A stretch of 64,000 nt of DNA from Holacanthus passer (lineage: Eukaryota; Chordata; Actinopteri; Pomacanthidae). The stretch covers positions 2,170,001 to 2,234,000 of the forward strand of contig JAFREQ010000079.1 in the NCBI GenBank assembly GCA_025331565.1. Reading direction: 5' to 3'. Position numbers and translations under genes: made by a program. Below are positions 48,121-61,922 of this stretch, piece by piece. The notes beneath the pieces were generated by a model. It did not search any database. It was not told the DNA's origin and saw nothing but the letters and a program-made list of their open reading frames with translations. Within the stretch, counting starts at the first letter, position 1. Every line of letters begins with the position of its first letter.

Positions 48121-51100
48121 GCACAGGAATGCTCCTTTCACACTCAACCAAAGAATGTTTGTAAAACCTCTTTTGTTACTTTTGCTGCAATTTTTCGCTT
48201 TACTATGGCATGCTTTGATATAGCTGTGTACGATGTGAAGGCCTGTAATGAACATAGGGTAACTCAAAAGTACCGCGGAGGACTTTTATTAATCTGCCTT
48301 ATACAATGGTTGTGAACTGTAATACTGTGCTGTTTGAATTTGGAGCGCTAAATGCTACTCATGGAACCAGAGTGAATTGAACAGGCTTTAAACAGCTTTG
48401 TAAATGCGGTGTAAAGACTTGGTGATGAGCAAACTGAAGTGCGGTGCTGTACAGTGCACACACACCAAGTGTTAATTGCAGGCATGCAAACTAAATGCTC
48501 TATGCACTGTGAAGGGTTTGAGATTTTAACTGATGACATAAGAGCTGTCATTAGACACAATTAGTCAGTTTTGAATATAGACCGTATTCTCAACTGAACT
48601 GTGGCAGTAGTTATTTCTGTGAACTTGAAATATACTCAACACTTGTGTATTGAACCCTACATTTCATATCTATCCATCAACATATATGCATATACAGTTT
48701 ATATATCTACAGATGCATGAAGTATGTTTTACTTTAGTTTGATATGGTGCTATTGTGATATTCTTGAACCTTCAACCAAGACCAACTTGACCTGCCTTAT
48801 CTGTCTTCAACTTTGGCTTGTGGAAATAATTCTGTTAGCATACAGTGGATGTGAGGGGTGTTTCATAAAGGTGACGCAGAAAAGTAGGTCTTACTGAGGC
48901 AAAGCCTGACTCGACATGAGCCTAAAGAACTGAACCAGGATTAATATGTTTCCGAAAGTCAAGTCAGACATGACATAAAGACAAAACTGCCATGTTTGTG
49001 GCAACAGGTATTAAATAATATAGACAGTAAAATACTACAGCAAAAGTGAACAAAACCACTGCCATAAACAAAAAAGATAACTTTTTTCTCAAATTAATGT
49101 ATCGATGTATAAGATGCAAGATACTGTTCAACAACTTTGACATATACAAAAAGACCCAGATAGGTATATAGGTCATTTTATAGCACGACAAGATAATTAA
49201 TTTTCCAAACTAAACTTCTCTCGCAGTATTATTTTATTTCTTGGTTCTTAAATACCTTCAGATTGGCTCTTGTATTTTTAGTAACAGACAGATTTTGGGT
49301 GTCAATTTCTCTAAATTTAGTGACATTTAACAAGAACAAATAGTGAAAATGGTCAAAGTTGTTTTTGGCTTTAACTGCAGTGCATTTAAGAGTGCATATG
49401 TTAAAAAGTGCAGCATGTGTCAATGTGTTAGTCTAGGTCAGACTTGCTGAAATAAGCCTGGTTTAACTGGTCTCTATGAAACACCCTTCTGGCCTCACAA
49501 ACTATATTTTTTAATTTATCAAAAATGTTGAGTGTCAAATTACAGCCAACTAGAAAAACCAGGTGCTCTTGTAAAAGCAGACAAAGAGCCTGGACCATTA
49601 TTCAACAAGGTACCAGCCAAAGTCTAGGACAAGATGTGGGTCGGATGAATCTTGACTGCTTTTCCAAACCACACAACAACAGGACCAGGCATGCTCTTTA
49701 TCTAAAGGCGAGGATCGTACAGTAGCAGTATGGAGCTGAGGGGATGTGTCTTTTATTATGAATGTAAGGTGACGAAAGGAAGGAAGTGGGAATTTGGTAC
49801 ATTTAACAAAATTACAGAACAAGAAAATCGATATACGCATACAGGGACTATAGAGTATGTACAGTATATGGAACAGCATTTATAGCTCACACACACTGTC
49901 CCACTGCCGTCTTGCCTTGTACCGCGGGCTCCGTCCCTGAACTACGATCCAACTCAAGTGACCTCATTGAAAGGAAAGTCGGGTGTAGAAAGATAAAGGA
50001 GACTGTTCAGCTCAAGAGGCAATGTGGTAGCATCATGGTGATCTCTAATTATTTACAAAATAGTTAAATCTATGATCTTCCTGTGGCCGTCTGAACAAGA
50101 AATACAGACGTTTCCGAGGGCCAGAGGAACATCACAGCTGTGCTACTAGTACCAGTAGTCAAATTTCCCGTTATAGACACACCTCTAAATGGTTTGGGAA
50201 ACTTACAACACACGTATTCAGTCTTGTTTTTATTGGTCACTATATCTACAGCAACTCAGATTCTGACACTCTTCTCTGTCTCCTCCATCCACCTTGTTTA
50301 TTCCTCCACTCCTTCCTACCTGTGTTTTCTGTTCAGTGGTTTTTAATCTGCATTTTGTACTCTCTAGCTATGTAAAATATCCAAAAATGTTGACAAGAAA
50401 TATCAAATACATTTTGAAAGAATAAACTTTAAAATAAACTCCTGAAACTAAACAGTTTGGGTTGATTTGACGTTTTAAATCTCCTTTGCTAAATTTTGAA
50501 ATTCATGTCCACAGTTGTACCTATTGCGGATTTTTAATGAATACCGATTTAATTATAATTGATACATTAACAAAAGGTGCAATAAAATGAATTTCAAAAT
50601 AGATTTATTGAGTACAAACAATTTAACAGAGGCAGGCATGAAACAAAAGGTATTTTTACTTTGTTGAACAGTCATCCGTTAACCAAGCTAATTTCAGATA
50701 AGACGAGCTGCATATGAACATATTCAAAATAGACAAAACAGTTGGATTTACATTCCAGTGGCTGTTGGTACAACATTAACAGCCTCAAGACAGCGAGGCA
50801 GCCTAAGGCTAGACTAATTAGATCTCAGCTGACAAGTAACGGGCTGAGGATGATCACTTATAGCAATACAAAGCCCTGAATAACAGTTCATTTCAATCTG
50901 TACAAACTCAATAGGTGTATGCCTGCAGCAGAGCAGACAAATTACCATTTTTCTTCAAAACAAATAAGCCAGAAGATGCATACGAGAGATAATTTCAGCA
51001 TACTGTATTACTTTATCATTAGCCAATTTTCCACAGCGAGGCCTCACCACAGCCCGCCAGGACTTATTCCGCTTCTACGTTTACCTCTTAAACGCCATTC

Positions 51101-52163
51101 ATTTACATGTACTGTATACTTCTGCATCTTGCTGCCAGCGATCATTTCTCAGCCCCGGCTTCAACAAAACAAATTACGCTTTCCATGATCAGATATTATC
51201 AATTCACTGTAGCTCTGCTGTGAAAGCTGGCTATTTACAGAACAGATGCCAAGAGGAGTCGTTTGAGATACAATGGCTGTTACAACACAACCATCTATAA
51301 AAGGCAGTGACAGGGTTCCTGCACAGTCTCCCATTCCTAAACTCAAATATTTTTCTGACTAACTTCTTTCATTTTTACAGTTCTTGGTTGTTTTCATTAT
51401 GAGAAAACAGCTGCATATGCCACAATAGCCCAGGGAGCCAATATGAGAAATGATAGTGGATTAAACAACGTACAGCCATGTGTTTCACAACTGAACATTT
51501 GTTTTCATACTTTTACAGACTGCAATTATGAGGAAATTAATTTTCCGCACATAACCAGACTTGTGTAGTAACCCTGCATAGGCTGTTAAATCTCCTCTTG
51601 GGTGCTATAAATCTCTATTAACCAGGAGGTAACGAAGAAAGAAGAATGAAATTAGATGAACAGAGTGACTATAGGCAATTAATAAACCGCGACAGTATGT
51701 TTCAGTATTTACATCAACACTGCGGTCAGAGTGGAAAAACCTCAAGAGACACTATATATGAAGTACAGCAGCTGATCCACTGATGACAAATCTGCTCTTA
51801 CTCAACCACTATGTTTCCATATTGAGCGTTACTATAAACTCAACTAGATGCCTTGGAGGAGGTAATGATGCATATCCTCGTGATGATTACTGACCCTCCT
51901 TCACTTTTGAAGGACAAGCGTTTGCTATATATTAAAAATTCTAACACCAGGTCAGCGCCTCGCAAATAGTTACAACAACCTTGACTTCTCAGTAGTCAGA
52001 AAATTAAAACATTAAATCGTTATGATTCAGGGGTAGGTGCTTTGAATTCCAGCATTAAAAAGGATTTGCCGTGACTCAATCCAAAGCACATTTGATGTTT
52101 TTTTTTTTCTCTTTTTACTGACACAGCATAAATGACATGAGAACAAAGTGTTAAAAACACAAC

Positions 52164-52169
52164 TTTATT
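52164..52169 (-). terminator. snap23: candidate snap23 polyadenylation signal
   Basis: TTTATT on the plus strand (AATAAA on minus) lies about 740 bases after the snap23 stop. A distal alternative lies at 50604-50609. Confidence 0.4.
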
Positions 52170-52907
52170 CACAAGTCATTTCTGCTTGATAAAGGATAAT
52201 TAAATAAGCACGTCATCTCATAATAATACACGATACAATAAACTTAATTACACAATGAACCAATAAGGATTTGAGGAAGATACTTTTGTTTCACACTAAA
52301 GTCAGTGTTTTATGATTAAACTAGATGTCGCTATTATCAAGACAGGACCAACAGGGGGTGATACATAAATTAATGCTGTACTCTATATCACTAAAAGACA
52401 GCTAATGAGATTGGGTCTGTAACCTCATCCATACAAACCAGCGATACACACATACAAAGAGAGTTCAGAATTTCTTGACTTTAAGAGAAAAAACATGAAA
52501 GAAAAGCAGCTGACCTGTGCTACTTCCCTTCCTGTGAATGTTTGATATATGATACAACAGGTCTGGTGAGTATTTGGTATCAAACAGCAGTGATAGGCAC
52601 AGTCACTTCCTCTTTGGTGCAGTTTCTGATGCCCATGCTGCTTCTCAAAAGTCCAGCATGACTATGGATACATGTGTCAAAGGGTATCATGGTGGTGGTG
52701 GATTTATAAAATGTATAAATGTTTGCGTATTCTACTTACATCGTAGCACAGTAAATGCAAGCACACTGCTGGCAAAAATATTCTTCCAGGCTGAATTTCT
52801 TTTTCTGTGTCAAAGAGTGTGTGTTTGTGCAGTGTGTGTATGGGTGTGGCGGCAGAGGCTCAAGGTTGATAGATAAAAAAAAAACTGACAGAAGCAGGGT
52901 TTCTTCT

Positions 52908-55900
52908 CTACTTGATGAGCTTGTTGGCTCTCTGGTTTGCGTCATCAATACGAACTTTGTTCATGTCCGCCTGAAAAACAGAAATGAAACAGGTGAAAAG
53001 GGGTTTTTAAATGTTTTTTTTAATGTATTTAATGTAAATTGAAAAAGGGTGGGTGTTTAATGTTCGCTGTGGAGTTTTGACCTCTAGTGCAATTCAAGTC
53101 CTGCCAATGGTTTCACACTATTCCACCAATACACAGCTGGCGGTAATGTGCCAAGATATGCCAGCAAAGGCAGGGAAGAAGAAGACTGCTACCAAGTAAA
53201 CATGTATGTATGCATATAATGCAGGAAATTAAGAAAAATCTGCTTTGCAAATGCTTTATGAGGAAGGAAGGAAATAATATTTTAATATTTTTAGACCTCA
53301 AGGAGTTTTGGTGAATAACACTTAACATAACTTTTGTTTACAAGAAAACTCCACAGGGCATCTTTAACTTGAATGCACTTAATTGCATTTATTCTAAACC
53401 AAGACCTAAAGGTGCCGCGTGGTGTTTTCTTGTAAACAGACAAAGTGATGTTATATGCATTGTTTCTCACCATAATGCAAAGTGTGCATTCTTGAAGGTC
53501 TATCATGCTGAATGCATTTCTTTCCTCATAAATCTTTTGCAAAGCTGATTTTAAAAATATTTCAAATGCAGTATTGTTTACATCCATGTTTGTGAACTAG
53601 CTGTCTTCTTCCTTCCCCATTACTGCAGCCAACTGTTAATCAGTGGAACGGTGTGAAACCATGTGTGTGCATGTTTGTCCTCATACACATGATAAAAACA
53701 AAACTGGAACCCACTGGAACTCACACTCTTTTAAAAACAGGACAATATCAGAGTTTTGATGATGTTTTCTACCAATTTTAGGATGTTTCATTTTAGAGAG
53801 AATCAGGACACTGAGGCGCCAGAACCTCATTAAGAACTGTGATCACACAAATATAAATGCATGTGAACATCTAACATCTCAGACTCCTACCTTGGCAGTG
53901 ATGCCGTCAATCTGTTTGTTCTGCTTGTCTATCTCGTTGCCCATGTCCACAGCCATAGTTTTCAGGTTGCCAATGATGCTTCCCACTGCCTCCAGATTCT
54001 CCTCCATTTCATCCTCACGGGCATCGTTGGTTACCCTGTGCCAGAGATGTACTGTAAGTTTTGTGTGTCCCCAAGGGCTCTCTGTCATAAGTCTCGATAT
54101 GTAATTTGTGACAAGCACATTTCTACATTAACAATCTGCTGACCACATTATGGCGAAAGATTTTCAAGAGGCAAAATGACCAGGACCCCACCTCTTGATG
54201 TACGGGCCTGAGGGTGCCGAGGCGTTCATCTGGGCGTTCGCCTGGGCAGCCTGGCCATTGCGAACACCTGAGGGCTGCCTTGAGACTACTTTTGAGCCAT
54301 TGGAATCAACCTCTCCGTCACCTCCTCCAATACCCCAGGTACGCTTGTATCGTGAGTCGTGCTCGATTGACGACACCCTGGAGGAAAAGCGGACGGTCAC
54401 AACAAAGCAGGAAATCTGGAGGTGTTTAAATGAGAACTAGGAGAATGTTAACTGAAATACAACCACATGGACTTCTACAACAAAAGCATCTACAAGAGAT
54501 TTATAAGGCTACAAGTCGGCTACAGTCACAGATGCTCATTAATCGTAAGGAAGTGGGGGAAAAAAAGATTCCCTACCTTATCTTATGGTAATCATCAAAG
54601 AATCCTCTTCTCCAAAGTGAAAGCATTTTGGAGAGATTTGTTCCATGTTTAGAACCAGATATGATCTTAATATGCACACACACTGACAGTGCATATCGAT
54701 ATGGTTTGACAGTGAGAGTTTTCAGTATGCTCAGCAGAGAGTAGTGCACCTGTCATGTTTAAGAATGGTCACATTCCCCTCACATTCAGAAACCATTGGG
54801 AATGCTCACAAAACTGTACCAGCAAACTTTTTGACCACGAAATTCACATTTTACATGCAAACTCGTATTTTATTCTCTCCACACGAGTCCATGCGGCACT
54901 CATGTGAAATTACCCTGACAAATCAGAGCAGTGTCACGGAAACGTTCAATCCCACGATAATAGAGCTGCTGCTGGCTCCAGAAATGTTTTTCATGGATCC
55001 ATATTCCCATTTGAAATTTTTCTTTCAACAAGACCCTTAATGTTATTTAACACAGAAACACGGGACTCTCCTGGATAATGGAAGAATCCTACAGGTGTAT
55101 CGAGTGGCCACTGATTTTAATTATTTCATGCTTTGTCTGCCAGTGTGGCATGGCGGATGGCTCTAAATACCACAATACCCATGAGCATCGGCTGCTGTTG
55201 CTATGGAGAAGGAGCCAGGGAGGTGTGTGATGGTACCAGATTTTAAATTACAAATTATTATTATTAGTTTCATGAGCACCATAATCTTTAACTTCAGGCA
55301 GCTGAAGCACCTTTCAAAGAATTTTAAGCCAAAATGCTCCTTCAGAGACATCTCAGCTTACCTTTTTATGCACACAAGTAGGTACCTTTTTCATTTTTTG
55401 TTTTAATCAGACAACCACATATTTGGTAACACAGTTGATCAACTCTTGTCCTGATTGTTTAACCAGAAGAATTTCAAGGAAATTCAAGCTGTATAAGTGC
55501 TCCAACTGTCAGTCATCGAACATTGTCTATGGAGAAAATGATGGGACTTTTTACTTCTGGAAAGTGACTGAAATAACGTGTAAAATAAACATATCAAAAT
55601 ACGTCACTTATCAGAAACCTTGATACATTTTCCTTGCCTGTTTTCTCTATACTACTAATAGTCATCACTTCACAACTCTTGTGATAACACAAGCACAACA
55701 CACAAAAAAAGTAGAGAACAGCACACACTCTACCGCAGCTCTGAGTGTACAGTGTACCTGTCACAGGGGCAGACACAGAGGCCACAGCACTTGGAGAGGT
55801 CAGTCAGGTTTTTCTCAGCCTGTCTCATGTCCTGGTTGATCTGGTCCATGCCCTCCTCCACACGCTTGAGCTGCTCTGAAACACACACAGAGACACCACA

Positions 55901-58900
55901 CCATGTCAGACTCCTATTCTGCATCGAGGTACATTTTATACACTGGGAATTCATCTTATTCTTAATGGTGTTGTTTTGTTTATCACCTTTATTCATCCAT
56001 TTTTAGAATACGTTAAATTAAACTTTAATGATCCCTGTGAGGATTCCTAAATTGGGTCAATAACTGGGTCATTGCAGCAGCAAAAAAATGAGATAAAGAT
56101 AACAAAAAATAACATTACATTACATTATAAGACAACACCGCAGGTAGTACAACAAATAATTACAGATGCACAGTTTTAAAAATGGAACGCCTATCTTGGA
56201 CAACATTTGCACATGAAGCACAGGCATAAAAGGATTTCAGCACAAATATAGAAAATAATGTGTCCTGAGAAAACCTGAAGACCATTAATGAACATAGTGG
56301 CTTAGTTTGCACTATAAATAAATAAACTAGTTCCATGGTCACTGTGGCTAATACACACTCAAACATAGATATTTTTTAATTTAATTTGAAACACCTCCCT
56401 CTGAGAAGTGTTTCTCAGTTCATGTGTGTAAAAATACAGTTCTATTAGCACGTGTTCTGTTTTATTATAATGCTTCAGCGTGCTTGCAGTCACACAGGCA
56501 GGTTAGCACAAATTACTTCAACTCTAAGTAAGAAAGTATGTCACATTTCTGTACACACAACATTGTCAAACGCCTTCGTCCTTGCATTTTTTCTAGAATT
56601 ACAGACACATCCTTGAGTGCTTCCCTGTACGATCCCATCTCACTCAGTAAACAAAACAAGTTTCTGTAAATATCTAAAAAGGAAATCTGTTCCTTTGAAT
56701 CATCCCCACGCTTTTGAAATGTTAAAGTTATTGAAATAATGAAATTTGCATGACATTTGCATTATGGTGCAGTGACATCTGGTTGATTTTAGCAAAAACT
56801 TGCAAAAAAAGAAGACAAATCTGATGCACAAGGATGTGTATATTAATGTATTTTAGAAAAATAATTGATTGCAATAGCATTAGCCTGATATATTCCATTA
56901 CTCACTTCCTTTCAAAATGAACGAAGAACATCCAAACATGACTATAGGAGACTCTTTAAACTTGAATTTACTCTTTGCCACAGAGAAAAACAAAGAAAAA
57001 GGTTAAATTCATTCAAATTATTTCTTATTTAAAATGATTATCTACCTCCTTGCTGGTCCAGCATCACTATGGTGTTGACGCCCGTCTGTCTGCTCTGAAA
57101 ACACAAGAGTCACACAAATTCAGAACCAATGAAAAGATTACAGACAGATTTATATTTTCATAAAGACTGGAAATAATCTGAGTTGGATACATATAATATA
57201 TAATTAGGATCTTTCAATACAATGATTTGTTAAAATGACCCTTATGTCAAAATATTATGACTTTATTGTCAAAATCTAAAATCATTATAAAAGTTAATTA
57301 ATAACAGTTGCCATGATGTGTTGTAAAAAGGAGAATATAAACTTTTCAGTTCAGAGCTTAAATTACTTTTTATACATTTAAAAATCTTCTTATATAATTT
57401 CAAGCATTCAAAGACTAATTGATTTATGGACAAATCATAAAATAGGACAAAGGTTTTCAAAGTGGGAGTTGGACCTCCCCAGAGGAGCTCCAAACAGTTT
57501 CAAGGGAGGCTCATTGAATGGAAATGAAAAAAATATTACTTAGTTATCAAAAGGAGCCTAAATGTATGTGACTTGGTTCAAGAGATAGTTCAGAGATACA
57601 GTAGTTTGGGAAAGTGGGGGAAAGTGAAAATTCCCCAAGAGCCAGAAACTAATAAATGTCTTAGGACAGACCTCTTTTATGTACTTGATGTAGTCTGAAG
57701 TAATGTCAAACAGCAAAATTAGGCTATCTTGGCTCAATTGCGTGTCTATTGGATCAAATAAAATAATCATGATCCAATATGCATCCAGGAATTGAGCAAA
57801 ACTAAGCAAGTAAACTAAGGACGGGGGGCACAGTCTCCAACTTTGAAAACCTGTCATGCAGATCTCCCTAATCGTCATTCAGGCAGAGACCAATTATAAA
57901 GCAACATGGACCGTCTTTCTGGTCATCAAAACACAGCTACATGTATGGAGAAACATATTGTGCTTTGTGTCAGTAGCAGCAGTGAACTGTCAAAGTCTCA
58001 CCTCCTCTGCCATCTGCAGCATCCTCCGTGTGCTTTCCAGTGACTGTGGAGGCAAAAACAGGAGGCGTTGGTGAATAAAAAAAGTTTCTAATCTGCAAGC
58101 AGTATGCACAGAGAATAAGACAAAAAAAAACAGCGACAAATACTGATTTGGAGTCTATTCAACACACAGGGCTGATACATTCTTGTGTTTGGCACCTTTA
58201 GGTAACCAAACAAGATCTTGCAACATAAAAAGAACGTGCACTCATATTCTGACTGGAGATTTTAGAGTTGGGATACTGTTTGTTTTTGCTGGGACAGATG
58301 GACCAGACATCAAACCCAGACAGGGTTTTACATTTATCTGGCTTCTATCTGGATGTGGTTCTTCAAATTAATGTAAACATAACAACGGACCGGTGTGAAT
58401 GTGGCCTTAAGAGACTGACAGAGCAGAAGAGAACAGAACGACACAAGGGAATCAACAAGGAGACAATAAGAAATAGAGCGAGATAAGAGGGATAAGGCAA
58501 ATGGAAAGATACACAAGATAAGAAAAACATGGAGGAGGAAGCGACGCCATTAATATTCATAAAGTTATGAAAGTAGATGGCAAACGTATACAACCAGTTC
58601 TATGCAAGTGTAAAGCTACACTTGGCCTGAAAAACGCTGTTACACACAGTATCTCTCCAATCCTTTATATCAGTGTCTGAAATACTGTTCCCCTGCAGCT
58701 TCTGCCTGCCCTGTACATGTCGGTGATGCATAATATACACACTGTGATCCAGCAAGATTATATATTTATATTATTCAAATGAATATTTACTTCTTGGGTC
58801 CCCTAAGATATCGGTCGAACAAAACAATAAAAAATATAATTACGTCAACGTGGACTTTATGAAATTGGATTTCCACTATTTTCCAACATTTCCAAGACCA

Positions 58901-61864
58901 AACAATTAATCAATAGTTTTCCAGGTGTGGGCAGCTCCTTCACTAGACTGAAACAATTCAATAAATAGATGAAATGATTGACAGAAAACAAATCACCAAC
59001 CATTCTGAAAAACAATTATTTAAGTAGTGTTAAGTAATGCCTCAACTCTCCCTGATCAAGTGACAGGGGTACGGCTGAGGCAAAAGTTAACCCAGCAAAA
59101 ACACACATGCACAAACAGACACAAAAGTTGACGGCGAAGTGGAATGCAGTCAGTTCAGGTGAGTTACGCCTTTGTGTCTCTATTAATAGCAAGTACAGAG
59201 AGCAGAGCCTCCGAAGGAGTGAAGCGCGGAAGCGACTCAGGGCACGACTCCATTGTTACCATCACTAATGAACTGTTAACAAGAGAGAGTGGGGACCCGA
59301 TTCCTCATTCTCTCTGTGTTATGTTTGCTCTGAATACATTAATCAGCGAGTTGATAAGAAGACAAACAAGGATTTGGCGAGAGGGATGTGTTGAGCTCAG
59401 CCAGGTTTCTGTTGGCTTAGCCAGAACATCACTTGGGTGGATAAACATTACATTACGTCTCCTAAAATCCTTGAACTTGGCTAATTAAGCCTGAAATTGC
59501 TGTCTTAGCCAAATTTTCCAGATTGGGGTGCTGTGAGAAATCTTTGAGATACAGACAATGGTGTGGTATTTTTATCATGTGTTTGGGATGGCTTAAATGG
59601 AAGGACAGTGTGGCGAGGCACATGCAGGTTCCAGCAAACTACATGTAAGGCTTTTTAAACATAAAGTTCAAGTGTTATTTTACCACAAAAAGCATGAAAA
59701 CACACTATGGGTATTAGGCAGAAGCACACAGACAACTAATTTAAATAACTTTAACACAATGGGGAAGAGTGTGGAAGCCATTTTTAACAACTGGACATGC
59801 CTTGAAATGATAGAACAGCTTGTTGTAGACTTCATAAAAACAATATTTTCTTATCATAACAAATTCCAATGTTGCCCTGATACATAACCAGCCATGCTAA
59901 GGCTTCTGGTAACCACTCATACCTGAAACACTCAGAGCGATAAGTAGCATTAGAAGGACCCTCACTGTCCTTTCTATTAGCTGTTAAGTCAACCAGGCAG
60001 CAGCAGAAGATAAAGAGAAAAAGAGAAAATCAAAGGTTAAGTCAGAAAGCACACATAGAGAGAAAACACAGTTAAGAAAAAAAAAGCACACAGACAATTA
60101 GCACAGTCAAAATTAGAGGAAGGTGAAGTGCACAGCTACCAGCCCAGCTCGAGTAAGCTAATTTGCCTCCATTTGAATCAGATGGCTGATCATATGATGC
60201 CCCGGAGTGCTGATTAAACAATTATCTCCTTGATAATAAAACGCTTAGATATAGCTGACAACATTCAAACTGTCAAAACCACAGAGGGGTAAGGGAGTTA
60301 TCGGGCTAAATTAGGCGTAAAGCCTCACACACTTCCTATGAATGCCCAGCTTAATAATCAACTGTGAATGCAATGAATATAATTATGCTCCCCCTGCTCT
60401 TTCAATGCTGGATTGAAGCAACCCCAGGATTATATGTGAGTATGTTTTCCCCTTACTGATGCGTTCTCAACAAAGGCAAAATATGCTGATTTTGAACAAG
60501 GTTATGGTTAAACCCTGATTCCAAAAGGTTGCTGTGTAAAACAGGAACATTGGATCATTCCACAGGTAAACAGGTTCATTGGTAACAGGTGATAGTATCA
60601 TGATTGGGTATGAAAGGGGCATCGTGGAAAGACTCATTCGATCACAAGCCAGGATGGGGCAAGGTTCACCACTTTGTCAAACATTGTGTGGGCAAATAGT
60701 CCAACAGTTTCAGAATAATGTTTCTCAACACATAATTGCAAGGAATTAAGGGATTTCACCATATATAATCCAGAATATTATTAAAAGAGGATCGGTGAAA
60801 TCTATGCATGTTAAGGGCAAGGCCAAAAACCAACTGAATGCCTGTGAGTTTTGATTCCTTAGGCAGTCTTCCATTAAAAACTGATATGATAGTATGAATA
60901 ATATTATTAAATGGGCTCAGGAACAATACAGAAAACCATTACTGTTAAACAGAATTTGTTGCTGCATCGACAAATGAAAGTTAAGACTGATGTCTCTGGG
61001 CCCGAGCTCATCTGAGATGGACTGACGCAAAGTGAAAAATTGTGCTGCGGTCTGCAAGTCCACATTTCAAATCGTTTTGGGAAATCATGGATGCCATGTC
61101 CTCAGGGCAAAAGAGGAAAAGGACCATGCAGATTGTTACCATTACCACCATTAGTGCCCATGGCATGTGTGACCTCCACATCTGTGAAGGCACCATTAAT
61201 ACTGAAAGGTACATACAGGTTTTGGAGGTTGAATACAGGTCAAAAAGGATATGTCAATCATTGCATTCCATTTTCTTTATGTTTTTCACAGCAAAAATAA
61301 ATAAATATAAATGTATTAATGTAATAGTGGAAACTTATATTTTGCCATATACATGGAATTGTTTGCTCGCATATACCAAATTTTGCACGTTCAGCTCAGA
61401 CCATGTGCATTGACTGATACTCTCTAGGTTATGCTAGCAATTAATGGGAATTAATCAAATGGATGTGCATCATTTTGTCCCAAAATACACAATTCTTTCC
61501 AGGAAATGTCAGAGAGGACTATTCAGAAATTAGGGACCCCGAAATAAAGTATTACTGAAATACGTATCAAAACATCGACAGAAACTTCCTCAAACCCTCC
61601 TGCAAACATTATCCACTTGCCAACTGTCCATCTGTATGCTCAGTATGTTCCAAAAACTCATAATTTCACCATGGCTTCTGTCTGCAGCTCGCATGGTTTT
61701 GGTATTCGATACTAAAACATTTTGGGTAGAAAATGAAGTTTCAAACTCGCTCAGAGAGAAATAGACTGAGGATAATGAAGGAGAGTGTATTATGTGTGAC
61801 TCCGTACCTCATCAGTCACTTGGTTGGCCCTCATTGTCATCTGTTCCACAGTCATGTCTTCCAT
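52908..61864 (-). CDS. snap23: SNAP23-type t-SNARE, seven coding exons
   Basis: Read on the minus strand: 61864-61808 (ATG at 61864-61862), 58043-58002, 57094-57046, 55875-55758, 54377-54192, 54035-53891 and 52970-52908 (TAG). Lengths sum to 660 nt, 219 residues, in frame with GT-AG introns. The N-terminal SNARE helix has ESTRRMLQMAEE and EGMDQINQDMRQAEKNL. The cysteine cluster KCCGLCVCPC has the five cysteines that anchor SNAP23 by palmitoylation. The C-terminal SNARE helix has VTNDAREDEMEENLE, GNLKTMAVDMGNEIDKQNKQ and ends ANKLIK. With a syntaxin and a VAMP it forms the fusion complex for general exocytosis. KCC and NDAREDEMEENL point to SNAP23 rather than SNAP25; the linker with WGIGGGDGE and QPSGVRNGQ is a little longer than in human (219 against 211 residues). 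Confidence 0.93.
56018..56160. repeat. LINE- or SINE-tail-like repeat in a snap23 intron
   Basis: AACTTTAATGATCCCTGTGAG, then GGGTCATTGCAGCAGCAAAA and ACATTACATTACATTATAAG resemble a tail sequence common in fish retroelements. The unit is short, without coding capacity, and its borders are approximate. Confidence 0.45.
58044..61807 (-). other. large snap23 intron 1 (after the first coding exon)
   Basis: A 3.8-kb intron. It contains an 'ATTAATCGA'-like fragment near 58900-58995, ordinary AT-rich DNA to 60500 (the stretch 60150-60400 is of balanced composition and might be constrained), and the transposase fossil at 60511-61291. No gene was recognised apart from the fossil. Confidence 0.6.
60511..61291 (+). 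pseudogene. Tc1-like transposase fossil
   Basis: The left end AACCCTGATTCC plus TTGCTGTGTAAAAC matches the element at 45707. The interior retains recognisable Tc1-family transposase pieces on the plus strand: IVQQFQNNVSQ around 60700, IIKR near 60780, then after 61120 SAHGMCDLHICEGTIN and ERYIQVLE. Frames are broken by stops and small deletions, including one in the motif before TFQI that carries the first catalytic aspartate in relatives. After 61230 the copy jumps to the 3' terminal sequence, so the rest of the transposase is deleted. It is inactive and sits in snap23 intron 1 in the opposite orientation to the gene. Confidence 0.75.
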
Positions 61865-61922
61865 GATGCTGCTGTCCTGTTTGGAGGCTCCCCCCGTGGC
61901 ACCGAGCTCGATATTCTGCGGC
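61865..61922 (-). other. snap23: snap23 5' UTR part of the first coding exon
   Basis: On the minus strand a polypyrimidine-AG acceptor (AAATCTCTTCCAG) ends at 61923, and 58 bases of leader precede the ATG at 61864. A further non-coding exon must therefore lie at higher coordinates. Confidence 0.6.

Larger units (their letters stand above)
47865..52907. other. spacer between convergent sptb and snap23
   Basis: Holds the 3' UTRs of both genes. On the plus strand there are overlapping ATTAAA signals at 48110-48120, AATAAA at 50421-50426 and AATAAA at 50581-50586. On the minus strand AATAAA (TTTATT on plus) lies at 50604-50609 and 52164-52169. No gene was recognised; open frames on both strands are short and AT-rich. 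Confidence 0.55.

Noticed and set aside
61040..61413. 86- and 123-codon plus-strand frames near 61 kb
   Set aside because: They are leftover pieces of the broken Tc1-like transposase running into intron, not a host gene.
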